Notes under the pieces: model-generated
What the model was told of the DNA's origin: nothing
Database searches by the model: none
What the model saw: the letters and a program-made list of their open reading frames with translations, nothing else
DNA from: Mycobacterium sp. URHD0025
Lineage (GTDB): Bacteria > Actinomycetota > Actinomycetes > Mycobacteriales > Mycobacteriaceae
Length of the DNA stretch: 64,000 nucleotides
Assembly: GCF_000426065.1 (NCBI RefSeq)
Contig: NZ_AUEQ01000010.1
Span: 231,668-295,667, forward strand
Reading direction: 5' to 3'
Shown: positions 37,720 to 47,307 of the stretch, in pieces
Layout of the letters: the number at the start of each line of letters is the position of its first letter
Numbering within the stretch: position 1 is the stretch's first letter
Program-made: the position numbers and the translations under genes

Positions 37720-39246
37720 ATGGGGGACAACGACGGGTCCTGTATGCGCTGGGCCGCGGTATGCGCGATTCTGCTGACGGTTTTCATCTGCGCCGCATCG
37801 CCCGCCTGGGCAGGCCTTCCCCCGGGTTTCGACCCGAACAACGACATCTGGTCGACCGCGGTGGCGGCGGCGACGTGTCGTCCGGGCGATCGTGTCGAGA
37901 CCGGTCTGCAGGGTGAGGTACCCGTCGGGGATCGCGACTCCCGGCGCAGCACGTTGGGCTACAACTGCAACATCGACCTGGTCGGCCAGTACCAGGGGCC
38001 CGGCGCCGGCTGGACCAGTGCGGCATACAAGAACTGCGTCTACATCGGTTCGACATTCCCGCACACGGACGGGGTGCAGGTGGTCGATGTCTCCGATCCG
38101 TCGCATCCCCGTCCCACCGTGATGCTCGATCAACCCGCCATGGTCAACGGCACGTGGGAATCATTGAAGGTCAACGAAACCCGCGGCCTGCTGGCCGGGA
38201 CCGGAGTGCCGTTTCTGTTCGGGCTCGGGTACATCTCCATCTACGACATCGCGACCGACTGCGCTCATCCCCGGCTGCTCAACGAGGGCCGCGGATCACT
38301 GCCCGGGGTACGGATCCCGATGCTCACCCACGAAGGCGGATTTTCGCCCGACGGCAACACATACTGGGCCTCCGGCCAGATCTGGGCCAGCGCCGTCGAC
38401 GTCACCGATCCGACGGACCCCGCGGTGGTGTGGAGCGCGCCCGCGGGTTTCGCCAGCCACGGCATGGACTTCACCCCGGACGGCGACACCATGTTCATGT
38501 CCACTGCCGCCGGGCTGAACGTGCTGGACACCTCCGCCGTACAGGACCGGGCGGCCCCGGGTACGACCATGCACCAGCTGTTACCCAGCCGCGGGTACAA
38601 ACACTGGCATGACGGTTTGATCAGCCAACACAGCATCTATGTCACCTACGGCGGGGTGCCGCACCTGTTCAACGTCGACGAGTTCGGCTCCGGCGGCGTC
38701 AAACTGTTCGACGCCTCCGATTTCGCCGACCTGAAGCTGCGCACCACCGTCAAACTCGACATCAACCTGCCGCAGAACCTCGATCGATGGGCCGCCAGTG
38801 CCTCCAGCAGCGGAGCCTTCGGGTACGAATCCCACTACTGCAGCGTCGACCGCAGGCAAGACCCCCAGGCGTTGGCATGCGGGTGGGCGCAATCCGGGAT
38901 CCGGGTGTTCGACGTGCGCGATCCGGACCGCATCCGCGAAATCGCCTACTTCAACCCACCGGCCCAGACCGGGAAGAACGATCAGTTGCCGAACTCTCAG
39001 CATGTGCGCTTCGGCGGCATCGTGGTGCCGCCGGCCAGCAGCGTCATCGCCATGGCCCACGCCATCCTCAACGGCCAGATCAACGGCGATGACATCGTCC
39101 GCGACGGCCGGATCATCGGCCTGGACCTCTCGGCGGACTGGTGTATGTCCCCACCGGAATTCCGCGGCAATCTGCTGTACGTGACGTGCTCGGACAACGG
39201 CTTCATGACACTGCGCCTCGACCCGTCGGTGTACCCGCCACGATGA
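37720..39246 (+). CDS. Secreted LVIVD-repeat protein
   Basis: A 508-residue exported protein. A Sec signal peptide lies at about residues 9-31 (CAILLTVFICAASPAWA), so a second ATG at 37744 is an alternative start. The mature part is a beta-propeller-like array of LVIVD-type repeats: VQVVDVSDPSHP, ISIYDIATDCAHP, ASAVDVTDPTDP, LNVLDTSAVQD, VKLFDASDFAD and IRVFDVRDPDR. Several Cys pairs (NCNIDL, NCVYIG, HYCSVD, LACGW, DWCMSPP, VTCSDNG) suggest disulphides. It overlaps the DUF305 gene by ATGA and is probably controlled by the divergent TetR. Function is unknown; repeats of this kind usually form a surface scaffold. Confidence 0.82.
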   Translation: MGDNDGSCMRWAAVCAILLTVFICAASPAWAGLPPGFDPNNDIWSTAVAAATCRPGDRVETGLQGEVPVGDRDSRRSTLGYNCNIDLVGQYQGPGAGWTSAAYKNCVYIGSTFPHTDGVQVVDVSDPSHPRPTVMLDQPAMVNGTWESLKVNETRGLLAGTGVPFLFGLGYISIYDIATDCAHPRLLNEGRGSLPGVRIPMLTHEGGFSPDGNTYWASGQIWASAVDVTDPTDPAVVWSAPAGFASHGMDFTPDGDTMFMSTAAGLNVLDTSAVQDRAAPGTTMHQLLPSRGYKHWHDGLISQHSIYVTYGGVPHLFNVDEFGSGGVKLFDASDFADLKLRTTVKLDINLPQNLDRWAASASSSGAFGYESHYCSVDRRQDPQALACGWAQSGIRVFDVRDPDRIREIAYFNPPAQTGKNDQLPNSQHVRFGGIVVPPASSVIAMAHAILNGQINGDDIVRDGRIIGLDLSADWCMSPPEFRGNLLYVTCSDNGFMTLRLDPSVYPPR

Positions 39247-39845
39247 CCGTCCGCCGCGCTCTTCGTGCCCTTGTGATGGCCGTCGTCGCCGCTGTGGCGG
39301 GTGCCGTCCTGTGCGCTGCGGTGATCGACCGCGACCACCCCCGTCCTCCGGTCCTCTCGGCGCTGGAAATCGGCTTCGCCCAAGACATGACGGCACACCA
39401 CCAGCAGGCCGTCACCATGACCGACATGCTGGCCGCAGACGCCTCGCCGGACGTCAGGGCGCTCGCCGAACAGATCCGCTTCACCCAGCTCGTCGAAATC
39501 GGACAGATGACCGGCTGGCTTCAACTCGCCGGTGCCGCACCGTCGGCCAGCGAGCCGATGGCCTGGATGTCGGACCACGGCACCGATCACCACGAGCACG
39601 CGACGGCCATGCCCGGTATGGCCACACCCGACGATCTCGCCCGCCTGCAGCGCAGCACCGGCCCCGACAACGAGACGCAATTCCTGAAACTGATGACGCG
39701 TCACCATCAGGGCGGAATCACCATGGCGGGCTACGCATTTCAGCACAGCGACAACGACGCCGTACGCCGGGCCGCAAGCATCATGGTCACCGAGCAGACC
39801 GAAGAGATCCAGCTGATGACCCTGATGCTCGACAGGCCGGGCTAA
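39243..39845 (+). CDS. DUF305 secreted or membrane-anchored protein
   Basis: A 200-residue protein with an N-terminal membrane segment (residues 8-27, [19 protein letters not shown]) and the two DUF305 helical hairpins. The family signature is present twice: [15 protein letters not shown] and [15 protein letters not shown], with extra Met/His-rich loops ([19 protein letters not shown]). His- and Met-rich pairs of this kind suggest metal (copper or similar) binding outside the cell, but that is an inference. Translation is coupled to the LVIVD gene by ATGA. Its stop overlaps the convergent reductase gene by 4 bp. Confidence 0.85.
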   Translation: MTVRRALRALVMAVVAAVAGAVLCAAVIDRDHPRPPVLSALEIGFAQDMTAHHQQAVTMTDMLAADASPDVRALAEQIRFTQLVEIGQMTGWLQLAGAAPSASEPMAWMSDHGTDHHEHATAMPGMATPDDLARLQRSTGPDNETQFLKLMTRHHQGGITMAGYAFQHSDNDAVRRAASIMVTEQTEEIQLMTLMLDRPG

Positions 39846-40267
39846 CCCTCGCTGCGGTCGAGAAGCTCCGAGGAGCCCAGCACCCGTTCGATGTGTACCT
39901 CGATGACCACGCGACGGGGATTCACCCGCGGCGTGCGGTAGCGCTGGGCATAACGCAGCTCGGCATCGCGGACCGCGTCGGCCTCGCTGCGCACGGTGGA
40001 CTTCCCCTCCAACGACAACCAACGTGCGCCGTCGACCTGGCTGAGCACGGCGATCCCACGCTCGTGAGCGTTCACCGCCTTCTGCGAGCCGCCGTTGGTG
40101 ATGACCCGGGCGATGTGCGTCTTGGGATCGAACGTGAAACCCACCGCCACGACGTGCGGTGAGTTGTCCGAGCGCAGCGTGGTGAGCATCGCCAGATGGC
40201 GCTCGGTGAGAAACGCCAGCGCCTCGCTGGTGAGCCTGGTGGTTGCCTTGCCACGAGATGTAGCCAT
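39842..40267 (-). CDS. F420H2-dependent biliverdin-reductase-type protein (PPOX fold)
   Basis: A 141-residue split-barrel flavin/deazaflavin reductase. It is strongly like Rv2074, a characterised F420H2-dependent biliverdin reductase: [32 protein letters not shown] N-terminal half (quoted in parts), [16 protein letters not shown] and [16 protein letters not shown], then the [19 protein letters not shown] tail. F420 is characteristic of mycobacteria. The convergent overlap with the DUF305 gene leaves no room for a terminator. Confidence 0.87.
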   Translation of the reverse strand: MATSRGKATTRLTSEALAFLTERHLAMLTTLRSDNSPHVVAVGFTFDPKTHIARVITNGGSQKAVNAHERGIAVLSQVDGARWLSLEGKSTVRSEADAVRDAELRYAQRYRTPRVNPRRVVIEVHIERVLGSSELLDRSEG

Positions 40268-40302
40268 CGGGGTCCACGCTAGCGCAGGACATAATCGCTG
40301 CC

Positions 40303-41079
40303 ATGGAAGACACGGCTGACACGGCTGACACGGCAGGCACGGATTCTCGTGTCGTGGTGATTTTCGGGGGCCGCAGCGAGATCGGTGTCGAACTCGCGGT
40401 GCGGCTCGCGGCCGGGGCGGTCGTTGTGCTGGCTGCGCGTCGCGCCGACCACCTCGAGGCGCAGGTCGCCGCGGTGCGGGCAGCCGGCGCCGCCGAGGTG
40501 CACACGTACGAGTTCGACGCCGACGCCGTCGCCGGCCACACGGGTGTCATCGAGGCGATCGAAACCGCCCACGGACCGATCGGCACAGCGGTACTGGCAT
40601 TCGGGGTGCTGGGGGATCAGGACCGGGCCGAGGCGGATCCGGCGCATGCCGTGGCCGTCGTGCACACCGACTACGTCGCCCAGGTCAGCCTGCTCACGGT
40701 GCTGGCCCACCGCATGCGCGCAGCGGGCCGGGGCCGCGTCGTGGTGTTCTCCTCGATCGCCGGAGCTCGGGCCCGCCGCGCCAACTATGTCTACGGTTCG
40801 GCCAAGGCCGGCCTCGACTCGTTCGCCTCCGGCCTGACCGACGCCCTGCACGGAACCGGCGTGCAACTGTTGATCGTGCGCCCCGGATTCGTGATCGGCC
40901 GGATGACCGAGGGCATGGAACCGGCGCCGTTCTCCAGCACACCGGCTCAGGTCGCCGATGCCACCGCCAAGGCGCTGGGCCGGGGCAAGAGTGCGGTATG
41001 GGTCCCGTGGGTGATCCGACCGATGATCTTTGTGACGCGGTTCGTGCCACGGCCGATCTGGCGCAGGATGCCGCGGTGA
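40303..41079 (+). CDS. Short-chain dehydrogenase/reductase (Rv2073c/DprE2-like)
   Basis: A 258-residue classical SDR. The cofactor loop is [17 protein letters not shown], the NNAG-like region AFGVLGD, and the catalytic Ser-Tyr-Lys lies in [26 protein letters not shown] hydrophobic C-terminus ([17 protein letters not shown]) suggests membrane association, as in DprE2-type enzymes. The first codons contain a short 9-bp repeat (GACACGGCT, almost three times) giving DTADTADTA. Position next to cobL mirrors Rv2073c. Substrate is unknown. Its stop codon merges with the repeat element ahead of cobL. Confidence 0.83.
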   Translation: MEDTADTADTAGTDSRVVVIFGGRSEIGVELAVRLAAGAVVVLAARRADHLEAQVAAVRAAGAAEVHTYEFDADAVAGHTGVIEAIETAHGPIGTAVLAFGVLGDQDRAEADPAHAVAVVHTDYVAQVSLLTVLAHRMRAAGRGRVVVFSSIAGARARRANYVYGSAKAGLDSFASGLTDALHGTGVQLLIVRPGFVIGRMTEGMEPAPFSSTPAQVADATAKALGRGKSAVWVPWVIRPMIFVTRFVPRPIWRRMPR

Positions 41080-41128
41080 TGAGCGCTTGCGCGAAGAACG
41101 GAGGGCAGATGAGCCGCTTGCGCGAAGA
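41078..41128 (+). repeat. Two copies of the helY-type repeat ahead of cobL
   Basis: GATGAGCGCTTGCGCGAAGA (41078-41097) and GATGAGCCGCTTGCGCGAAG (41108 onward to 41128) lie 30 bp apart and match the first 20 bp of the helY 33-bp unit closely. The first copy begins within the stop codon of the SDR gene. The reading frame that gives DERLREE, as in helY, is the cobL frame. Confidence 0.88.
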
Positions 41129-41143
41129 GAGAAGACTCCGGTG

Positions 41144-42318
41144 ATGGGGTCGATCACCGTGGTCGGTATCGGCGCCGACGGGATGGCCGGGTTGTCGCAG
41201 ACCTCGCGTGACGAGCTGGCGAGCGCCACCGTGGTGTACGGCTCGCCGCGGCAGTTGGAACTGCTCGACGACAGCGTGACGTCGGAGCGCCGGGAATGGC
41301 CGTCGCCGATGCTGCCCGCGCTGCCGACGCTCTTCGGCGATGGCGACGTGCATGTGGTGGCCAGCGGGGACCCACTGCTGCACGGCATCGGCACGACGTT
41401 GATCCGGTTGTTCGGCACGCAGCGGGTGCGGGTGCTGCCTCATGTGTCGAGTGTGACGCTGGCCTGTGCCCGGATGGGCTGGGCGGTGCCCGACACCGAG
41501 GTGATCAGTCTGGTCACGGCCCGGCCGCACACCGCGGTGCGTCGCGGCGGCCAAGCGATCGTGCTGTCCCGCGACGCACAGACGCCTGTCACACTGGCGC
41601 GTCTGCTCAGCGAATCCGGCCGGGGCGATTCGGAATTGACCGTGCTGGAGCAGCTGGGTGGGCCGGGGGAGCGCCGCCACGACGGCACCGCGCGGGACTG
41701 GGCTACCGCCGGTCCGGCCGACGTCGATGATCTCAACGTGGTCGCGGTGGCCTACCGGCCCGACGACCGCCGGGCCCAGGCGCTGCCCGACGAGATGTTC
41801 GCCCACGACGGGCAGCTCACCAAGCAGTCCATCCGCGCGGTCACCCTGGCCGCGCTGGGGCCGCGTCCTGGGGAACTGTTGTGGGATGTCGGCTCGGGGT
41901 CGGGCAGTATCGCGATCGAATGGTCGCGCAGCGCACCAGGTTGCACGGCAGTGGCATTCGAACGCGACGCGCCCCGTCGAGACCGGATCTTGGACAACGT
42001 CACGGCATTCGGAGTCCGCGTGGACGTCCGCGCCGGCGCCCCCGAGTCACTCGACGGTGCGCCCGAGCCCGACGTCATCTTCATCGGCGGCGGCGTCACC
42101 CAACCCGGACTGCTGCAGACGTGTTTCGATCGCCTTCCCGCAGGTGGGCGGCTGGTGGTCAATGCGGTCACTCTGGAATCAGAAGCAGTTGTGGCCCAAT
42201 GGTATTCGAAGGAAGGCGGCGAGGTGCGGCGTTATCAGCACTACCAAGGCGGTGCGGTCGGCGGTTTCACCGGCTGGCGTCCCGCGTTGCCGGTGACTCA
42301 GTGGCTGGTGGTCAAGCG

Positions 42319-42322
<4 letters not shown>
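41144..42322 (+). CDS. cobL: Precorrin-6Y C5,15-methyltransferase (decarboxylating) CobL
   Basis: A 392-residue bifunctional enzyme of aerobic cobalamin synthesis. It methylates C5 and C15 of precorrin-6B and removes the C12 acetate carboxyl. The N-terminal half (1-195) is a CobE-type tetrapyrrole methylase (VVGIGADGMAGLSQTSR, VVASGDPLLHGIG). The C-terminal half is a CbiT-type SAM methyltransferase (LLWDVGSGSGSIAIEWSR, DVIFIGGGVTQP). ATG at 41144 is used (GTG one codon earlier is possible); the frame is open upstream through the repeats, so an N-terminal extension from TTG 41087 cannot be ruled out. ATGA overlap with cobM. Confidence 0.94.
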
Positions 42323-43073
<751 letters not shown>

Positions 43074-43074
<1 letters not shown>

Positions 43075-43823
43075 TGAAAGTCCTTCTGCTCGGCGGCACG
43101 GGTGAGGCCCGTGCGCTGGCCGCGGTGCTGCACCCGCAGATCGAGGTGATCAGCTCGCTGGCCGGCCGGGTGCCCGACCCGGCGCTGCCGGTCGGGCCGG
43201 TCCGCATCGGTGGGTTCGGCGGTGTGGCCGGAATGCGGCAATGGCTGATCGACGAACGCGTCGATGCCGTGGTCGACGCGACCCATCCTTTCGCGGCCAC
43301 CATCACCGCCCACGCGGCGCAGGTGTGCGCCGAACTTCAGCTGCCCCATCTGGTGCTGGCCCGGCCGGCCTGGACGCCGGGAACCGCGATCGTGGTGGGC
43401 TCGGACCGGGAGGCGGCCGAAACGGTGGCCGTCAAGGGCTATTCGCGGGTTTTCCTGACCACCGGACGGTCCGGCACAGCGGCCTTCAAAAAGGTCGACG
43501 CCTGGTTTCTGATTCGTGCGGTCACCCCGCCCGATGTGGATGCCCTACCGGCCGATCACGAGCTGCTGCTGTCCCGGGGCCCATACGACTACGACGGAGA
43601 ACTGGCGCTGCTGCGCGAGCACCGGATCGACGCGCTGGTCACCAAGAACAGCGGTGGTGCGATGACCGAGCCGAAACTGCGCGCCGCAGAGGCCGCAGAC
43701 GTGCCGGTGGTGATGGTGGATCGTCCGCCACTGCCGCCGGGGGTGCACTCGGTGGCCACGGTCGAGGAGGCTGCAGCCTGGGTTCGGGTCAAAAGCGCAG
43801 GTTGTATCACCCGACCGCAGTAG
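43074..43823 (+). CDS. cobK: Precorrin-6A reductase CobK
   Basis: A 249-residue NADPH-dependent reductase of precorrin-6A to precorrin-6B. Recognisable blocks are VLLLGGTGEARALAAVL, VDATHPFAATITAHAAQVC, FLTTGRSG, LLLSRGPYDYDGELALL and VTKNSGGAMTEPKLRAA. The start codon overlaps the cobM stop by one base (TGATG). The cyclase fusion gene begins 10 bp downstream, so it may share the message. Confidence 0.95.
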
Positions 43824-43833
43824 GCTCCACCTC

Positions 43834-45375
43834 GTGGTGGAGACGTCATACGCACCATGCGGCGGTCTGAGTCTCGCCTATCAGGTATTCGGCGACGGAC
43901 CCGTCGAGCTTGTCTATGCCGGGTCGTTCGTCAGCCACCTCGAGATGTTCTGGACCATGCCCGAGTTCGAGGCCTTCATGGAGCGGCTCTCCACGTTCTG
44001 CCGTGTCCTGCTGTTCGACAAGGCCGGTGTGGGTCTGTCGGATCCCGTCCCTCAGGTGCGCACTCTCGATGAGCGGGCAGCCGAGATCGAGGCGGTGATG
44101 GACGCCGCGGGATTCGGGCGTGCTGTGCTGTTCGGGTTGAGTGAAGGCGGCCCCGCGGCCATGTTGTTCGCGGCAACCCGGCCCGAACGCACCCGGGCGT
44201 TGATCCTCACCGGCACCTTCGCGTACTCCGGTATCACCGAGTGGGCCGATTTCGACCGTGACCCGTCGGAGCTGCACGCGCGGATCCTGACCGAGATGGG
44301 CGCGGAGTACACGCCCTCGACCGGGCAGCTCGACGATTTTCAGGAGTTCGGGCGCGCCAGCGGCTCGGCGTGGGGCACCGGTGCCGCACTCAAACGCTTG
44401 CTCCCGGCCGCCGGGTCGGTCCGCCAGCTCGGGATGATCGAGCGGATGAGCGCCAGCCCGGGTATGGCGCGCGCGACGCTCGAAGCGTTGTTCCGGATCG
44501 ACGTCCGATCCATCCTGTCGACAATCACGACGCCCACCCTCGTCATCCATGCCACCGGTGACCTCGTTCCCATCCAGGGCGGGCGGTATCTCGCCGACCA
44601 CATCCCGGGCGCGCGAATGCTCGAGGTGGACGGCACCGACCATGCGCCCTGGATCGCCAATCCCGACGAGATCACCAGCGAGATAGAGGAATTCCTCACC
44701 GGCTGCCATGCCGCACCGTCGCAGTCGCATCGCGCCCTGCGCACGGTGTTGTTCACCGACATGGTCGCCTCCACGCAGCACGCCGCAGCCACCGGAGACG
44801 AACGCTGGCGTGCGGTGCTCCACCGGATGGGGGATATCACCGCCGACCTGACCGGTCGATTCGGCGGCATCGTGGTGAAGAACACCGGCGACGGATACCT
44901 CGCCACCTTCGACGGTCCGACATCCGCCATTCGCTGCGCGGAGGCTCTACGCGATCAGACCGAGACCATGGCCATCGAGATTCGCGCCGCCATCCACACC
45001 GGCGAATGCGAACTGCTGGACGGCGATATCGGGGGAATCGCGGTCCATATCGCGGCGCGCATCCTCGGTCAGGCCGGTTCGGGGGAGATTCTGGTGTCCA
45101 GCACCGTCCGCGATCTGGTGGTGGGCTCGGGAACCGGTTTCGAGGACCGCGGCGACGTCCAGCTGCGTGGCGTACCGGGCACCTGGAGACTCCTGGCAGT
45201 CGATCGCCACGGCGCGCGGGCCGGAACAGCGGAGGCGGAACTGGCTTCGGTGCCGACCCCCGGGCCCAGGCCCACGATGCGCCGATCCGATCACGCGATG
45301 GCGGTGATGGCGAGGCGAGCGCCTCGGATCATGCGCGGGATCGCCCGGGTAACCCCCCGGGCCAACTTCACGTGA
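43834..45375 (+). CDS. Alpha/beta-hydrolase - class III adenylate cyclase fusion
   Basis: A 513-residue fusion resembling Rv1900c (LipJ). Residues 1-285 are an alpha/beta hydrolase: nucleophile elbow FGLSEGGPAAM (Ser), acid around HATGDLVPI and His in EVDGTDHAPWI. Residues 300-465 are a class III cyclase domain: first metal Asp in VLFTDMVAST, adenine-contacting Lys and second Asp in VVKNTGDGYLATFDG, and GGIAVHIAARIL, where His sits at the place of the usual transition-state Asn (VNLAAR). The C-terminal tail is basic. GTG start at 43834, 10 bp after cobK. Such fusions may link ester or lactone sensing to cAMP; activity depends on the non-canonical residue. Confidence 0.88.
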   Translation: MVETSYAPCGGLSLAYQVFGDGPVELVYAGSFVSHLEMFWTMPEFEAFMERLSTFCRVLLFDKAGVGLSDPVPQVRTLDERAAEIEAVMDAAGFGRAVLFGLSEGGPAAMLFAATRPERTRALILTGTFAYSGITEWADFDRDPSELHARILTEMGAEYTPSTGQLDDFQEFGRASGSAWGTGAALKRLLPAAGSVRQLGMIERMSASPGMARATLEALFRIDVRSILSTITTPTLVIHATGDLVPIQGGRYLADHIPGARMLEVDGTDHAPWIANPDEITSEIEEFLTGCHAAPSQSHRALRTVLFTDMVASTQHAAATGDERWRAVLHRMGDITADLTGRFGGIVVKNTGDGYLATFDGPTSAIRCAEALRDQTETMAIEIRAAIHTGECELLDGDIGGIAVHIAARILGQAGSGEILVSSTVRDLVVGSGTGFEDRGDVQLRGVPGTWRLLAVDRHGARAGTAEAELASVPTPGPRPTMRRSDHAMAVMARRAPRIMRGIARVTPRANFT

Positions 45376-45384
45376 CCCCAAGGA

Positions 45385-46458
45385 TCAGGCGTTGATGAGC
45401 TCGAGCGTGCCGAGTTCCCGGATCGCCTGGCAGCCGCGCTGCGCCATCACGACCATCATGTCGTCGCCGCGCTCTGTCGAGTTGGCGAAAGCGGTGCCGA
45501 GCACGGTGATCAGCGGCGCCTGCAGCATGCCCAAACGATAATCCTGCCAACAGGTTTCGCGGTCATAGCCCGTGACGCCGTGGGACAGCAGCCGCTCGTG
45601 ATACGCGGCCACCAGATCGGCCTCGGCGGAGGCCCGGACTGCGGGGTCCAGGCTGGTCGCGGTGAAGTACGACAGGTCGCGGGCCGGAAGACCGGAGCCG
45701 AGGGTCTGCCAATCCACCACGGTGATCCGGGTGCGGTCGGGGTCGAACAGCATGTTGTCCAGGCGGTAGTCGCCGTGCAGGATGGCGAACCGGTCCGGTT
45801 CGGCCAGTAGCCACGGGGTGACCACGGACATCGCCGCACGCATGGTGTCCCGGTCCTCGGCATCCAGGCGGTCGCCGAGTTTGTCCAGGGTGATGTCGGT
45901 CGCCATCGTGGCGACGTCGCCGAATCCCTTGGCCGAGTCGGGTTCCGGCTTGGGCATTGCGATGCCGGGGAAGTTGGCCCACCGCGGGTCGGCCCATGTC
46001 GGGCCGTGCAGATCCGCAAGGGCCAGCACCGCCAGGGTGGCCTCGGCCGGTGAGCATCCGGCGATCTGATCACCCTGTTCAGCCGGTGCCATGTCGGCCA
46101 GGAGCAAAACGAAATCTGTTCCCTCGCCGGCGATCTCGCAGTGATGGCAGTGCGGCACCGGGATCTGCACGTGATCGGCCACGTTGGTGTAGAAGGCGTG
46201 CTCTGAGCGATAGCCGATGGTGACGCGGTCGCGCACGGTGTCGTCCTGCGAGGGCAGTTTGACCGCGAACGTGGCAGGTAGGTCGGCGTCGTCGCGGTAG
46301 GTAACCGAAACGCGGTAGGTCGCACCAGTCTGACCCGTACCGATCGGTGCGGTCTGCACCGAATCCACCTCTGCGCCCAGCACGCGCGACAACCATGTGG
46401 CGGTCACCTCGGCAGGCGTGCCCGGAATGGACTTGGGCAACGACTCTGCCGCGGTCAC
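45385..46458 (-). CDS. Aminoglycoside-phosphotransferase-fold (APH/DUF1679-like) kinase
   Basis: A 357-residue kinase-like protein. FAVKLPSQD holds the ATP lysine, FAILHGDYRLDNMLFD the Brenner catalytic motif (HGDxxxxN), and ITVVDWQTLGSG the metal Asp. Similar mycobacterial proteins are thought to act on small hydroxylated or acyl substrates; resistance function should not be assumed. The GTG at 46458 is chosen because it forms GTGA with the TetR stop; longer frames upstream are shadow. It ends 9 bp from the convergent cyclase gene. It is co-transcribed with and probably controlled by the TetR gene. Confidence 0.82.
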   Translation of the reverse strand: MTAAESLPKSIPGTPAEVTATWLSRVLGAEVDSVQTAPIGTGQTGATYRVSVTYRDDADLPATFAVKLPSQDDTVRDRVTIGYRSEHAFYTNVADHVQIPVPHCHHCEIAGEGTDFVLLLADMAPAEQGDQIAGCSPAEATLAVLALADLHGPTWADPRWANFPGIAMPKPEPDSAKGFGDVATMATDITLDKLGDRLDAEDRDTMRAAMSVVTPWLLAEPDRFAILHGDYRLDNMLFDPDRTRITVVDWQTLGSGLPARDLSYFTATSLDPAVRASAEADLVAAYHERLLSHGVTGYDRETCWQDYRLGMLQAPLITVLGTAFANSTERGDDMMVVMAQRGCQAIRELGTLELINA

Positions 46459-47087
46459 TGTACTTTTCCGAAAATCGAGCCCATCCACATTGCCTCCGCA
46501 CCTTCCAGCAGTTGTTGTCGCGAGAGCGGCCCACCGACGATGAACCGTTCCAGCAGTCGATCGTTGAATTCCATGAGCAGGTTCGCCAGCACCACGGGAT
46601 CGACGCCGTCGGGGGCGCGGCCTGCGGTGCGCTCGGCCGTGATCACCGTCGACACAGTGGGGACAAAGGACTCTCGCGCGTCGTCCCACAGCTCGCGGAC
46701 CGCTGCGCTGGATCCGCGGGCCTCCAACATGGCCTGCATCAGATAGCGGTGATCCTCGGCGGACTGCAACACAGCCTCGAGAGTGTCGTGGACGCGGTCA
46801 CGCGGCGGCCGGGTGGTGTCGGCAAGGATCTTGTTGGCGGCGAACAGCGCGTCGTGCATCGGCTCGAGCAACGCCGCCACGGCGGCGGCCTTGTTCTCGA
46901 AATAGAAGTAGAAGGCCGAGCGGCCCAGCCCGGCCTGCCGGGCGACTTCGGCGATGTTGAGCGCATCGAACCCGGTCTGCTTGAGGTGTTCGTCGAGCGC
47001 CGCAAGGATCGCTGTGCGTCGCTGGTCGCTGCGTTGCGGTTGACGTCGGTCGACCGGCGACCGTACGCCTGCGCCGTGCTGTGTCAC
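46455..47087 (-). CDS. TetR-family transcriptional regulator (phosphotransferase-linked)
   Basis: A 210-residue TetR regulator. The HTH region is RRTAILAALDEHLKQTGFDAL with AEVARQAGLGRSAFYFYFENKAAAVAALL, and the C-domain resembles EthR-like or AcrR-like ligand binders. GTG at 47087 is the start. It is coupled by GTGA to the kinase-like gene downstream. An imperfect palindrome TGACAGCCGTCA lies 46 bp upstream and may be its operator. Confidence 0.9.
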   Translation of the reverse strand: MTQHGAGVRSPVDRRQPQRSDQRRTAILAALDEHLKQTGFDALNIAEVARQAGLGRSAFYFYFENKAAAVAALLEPMHDALFAANKILADTTRPPRDRVHDTLEAVLQSAEDHRYLMQAMLEARGSSAAVRELWDDARESFVPTVSTVITAERTAGRAPDGVDPVVLANLLMEFNDRLLERFIVGGPLSRQQLLEGAEAMWMGSIFGKVQ

Positions 47088-47133
47088 GGGGCTCCCATCT
47101 CCAGGACGTGACGCTGGACACTAATCGCGATTC

Positions 47134-47145
47134 TGACAGCCGTCA
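47134..47145. promoter_or_regulatory. Possible TetR operator, TGACAGCCGTCA
   Basis: A 12-bp imperfect palindrome (one mismatch pair) 46 bp upstream of the TetR start, inside a 220-bp gap between that gene and cobIJ that holds no gene. Short and imperfect, so weakly supported. Confidence 0.35.
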
Positions 47146-47307
47146 ATGATTGTCGACTTGAGTCAGAACGCTCGCGTCGACGGGCCGGGTGCGGCTGACA
47201 GACGCCACTCCGTGCTCGTACATGACGAGTCGGTCCACACGAGGGGGGTGCCCAGAGGGAGACCCTGGCCGCACCGTGAAATCCGTTGGCGCAGTTCGGC
47301 GGACAGC

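Noticed and set aside
40308..40336. Nine-bp repeat (GACACGGCT) at the SDR start as a regulatory element
   Set aside because: It is within codons for DTADTADTA and is better explained as simple coding slippage than as an operator.
45376..45384. Terminator between the convergent cyclase and kinase-like genes
   Set aside because: Only nine bases separate the stops and no stem-loop is seen across them.
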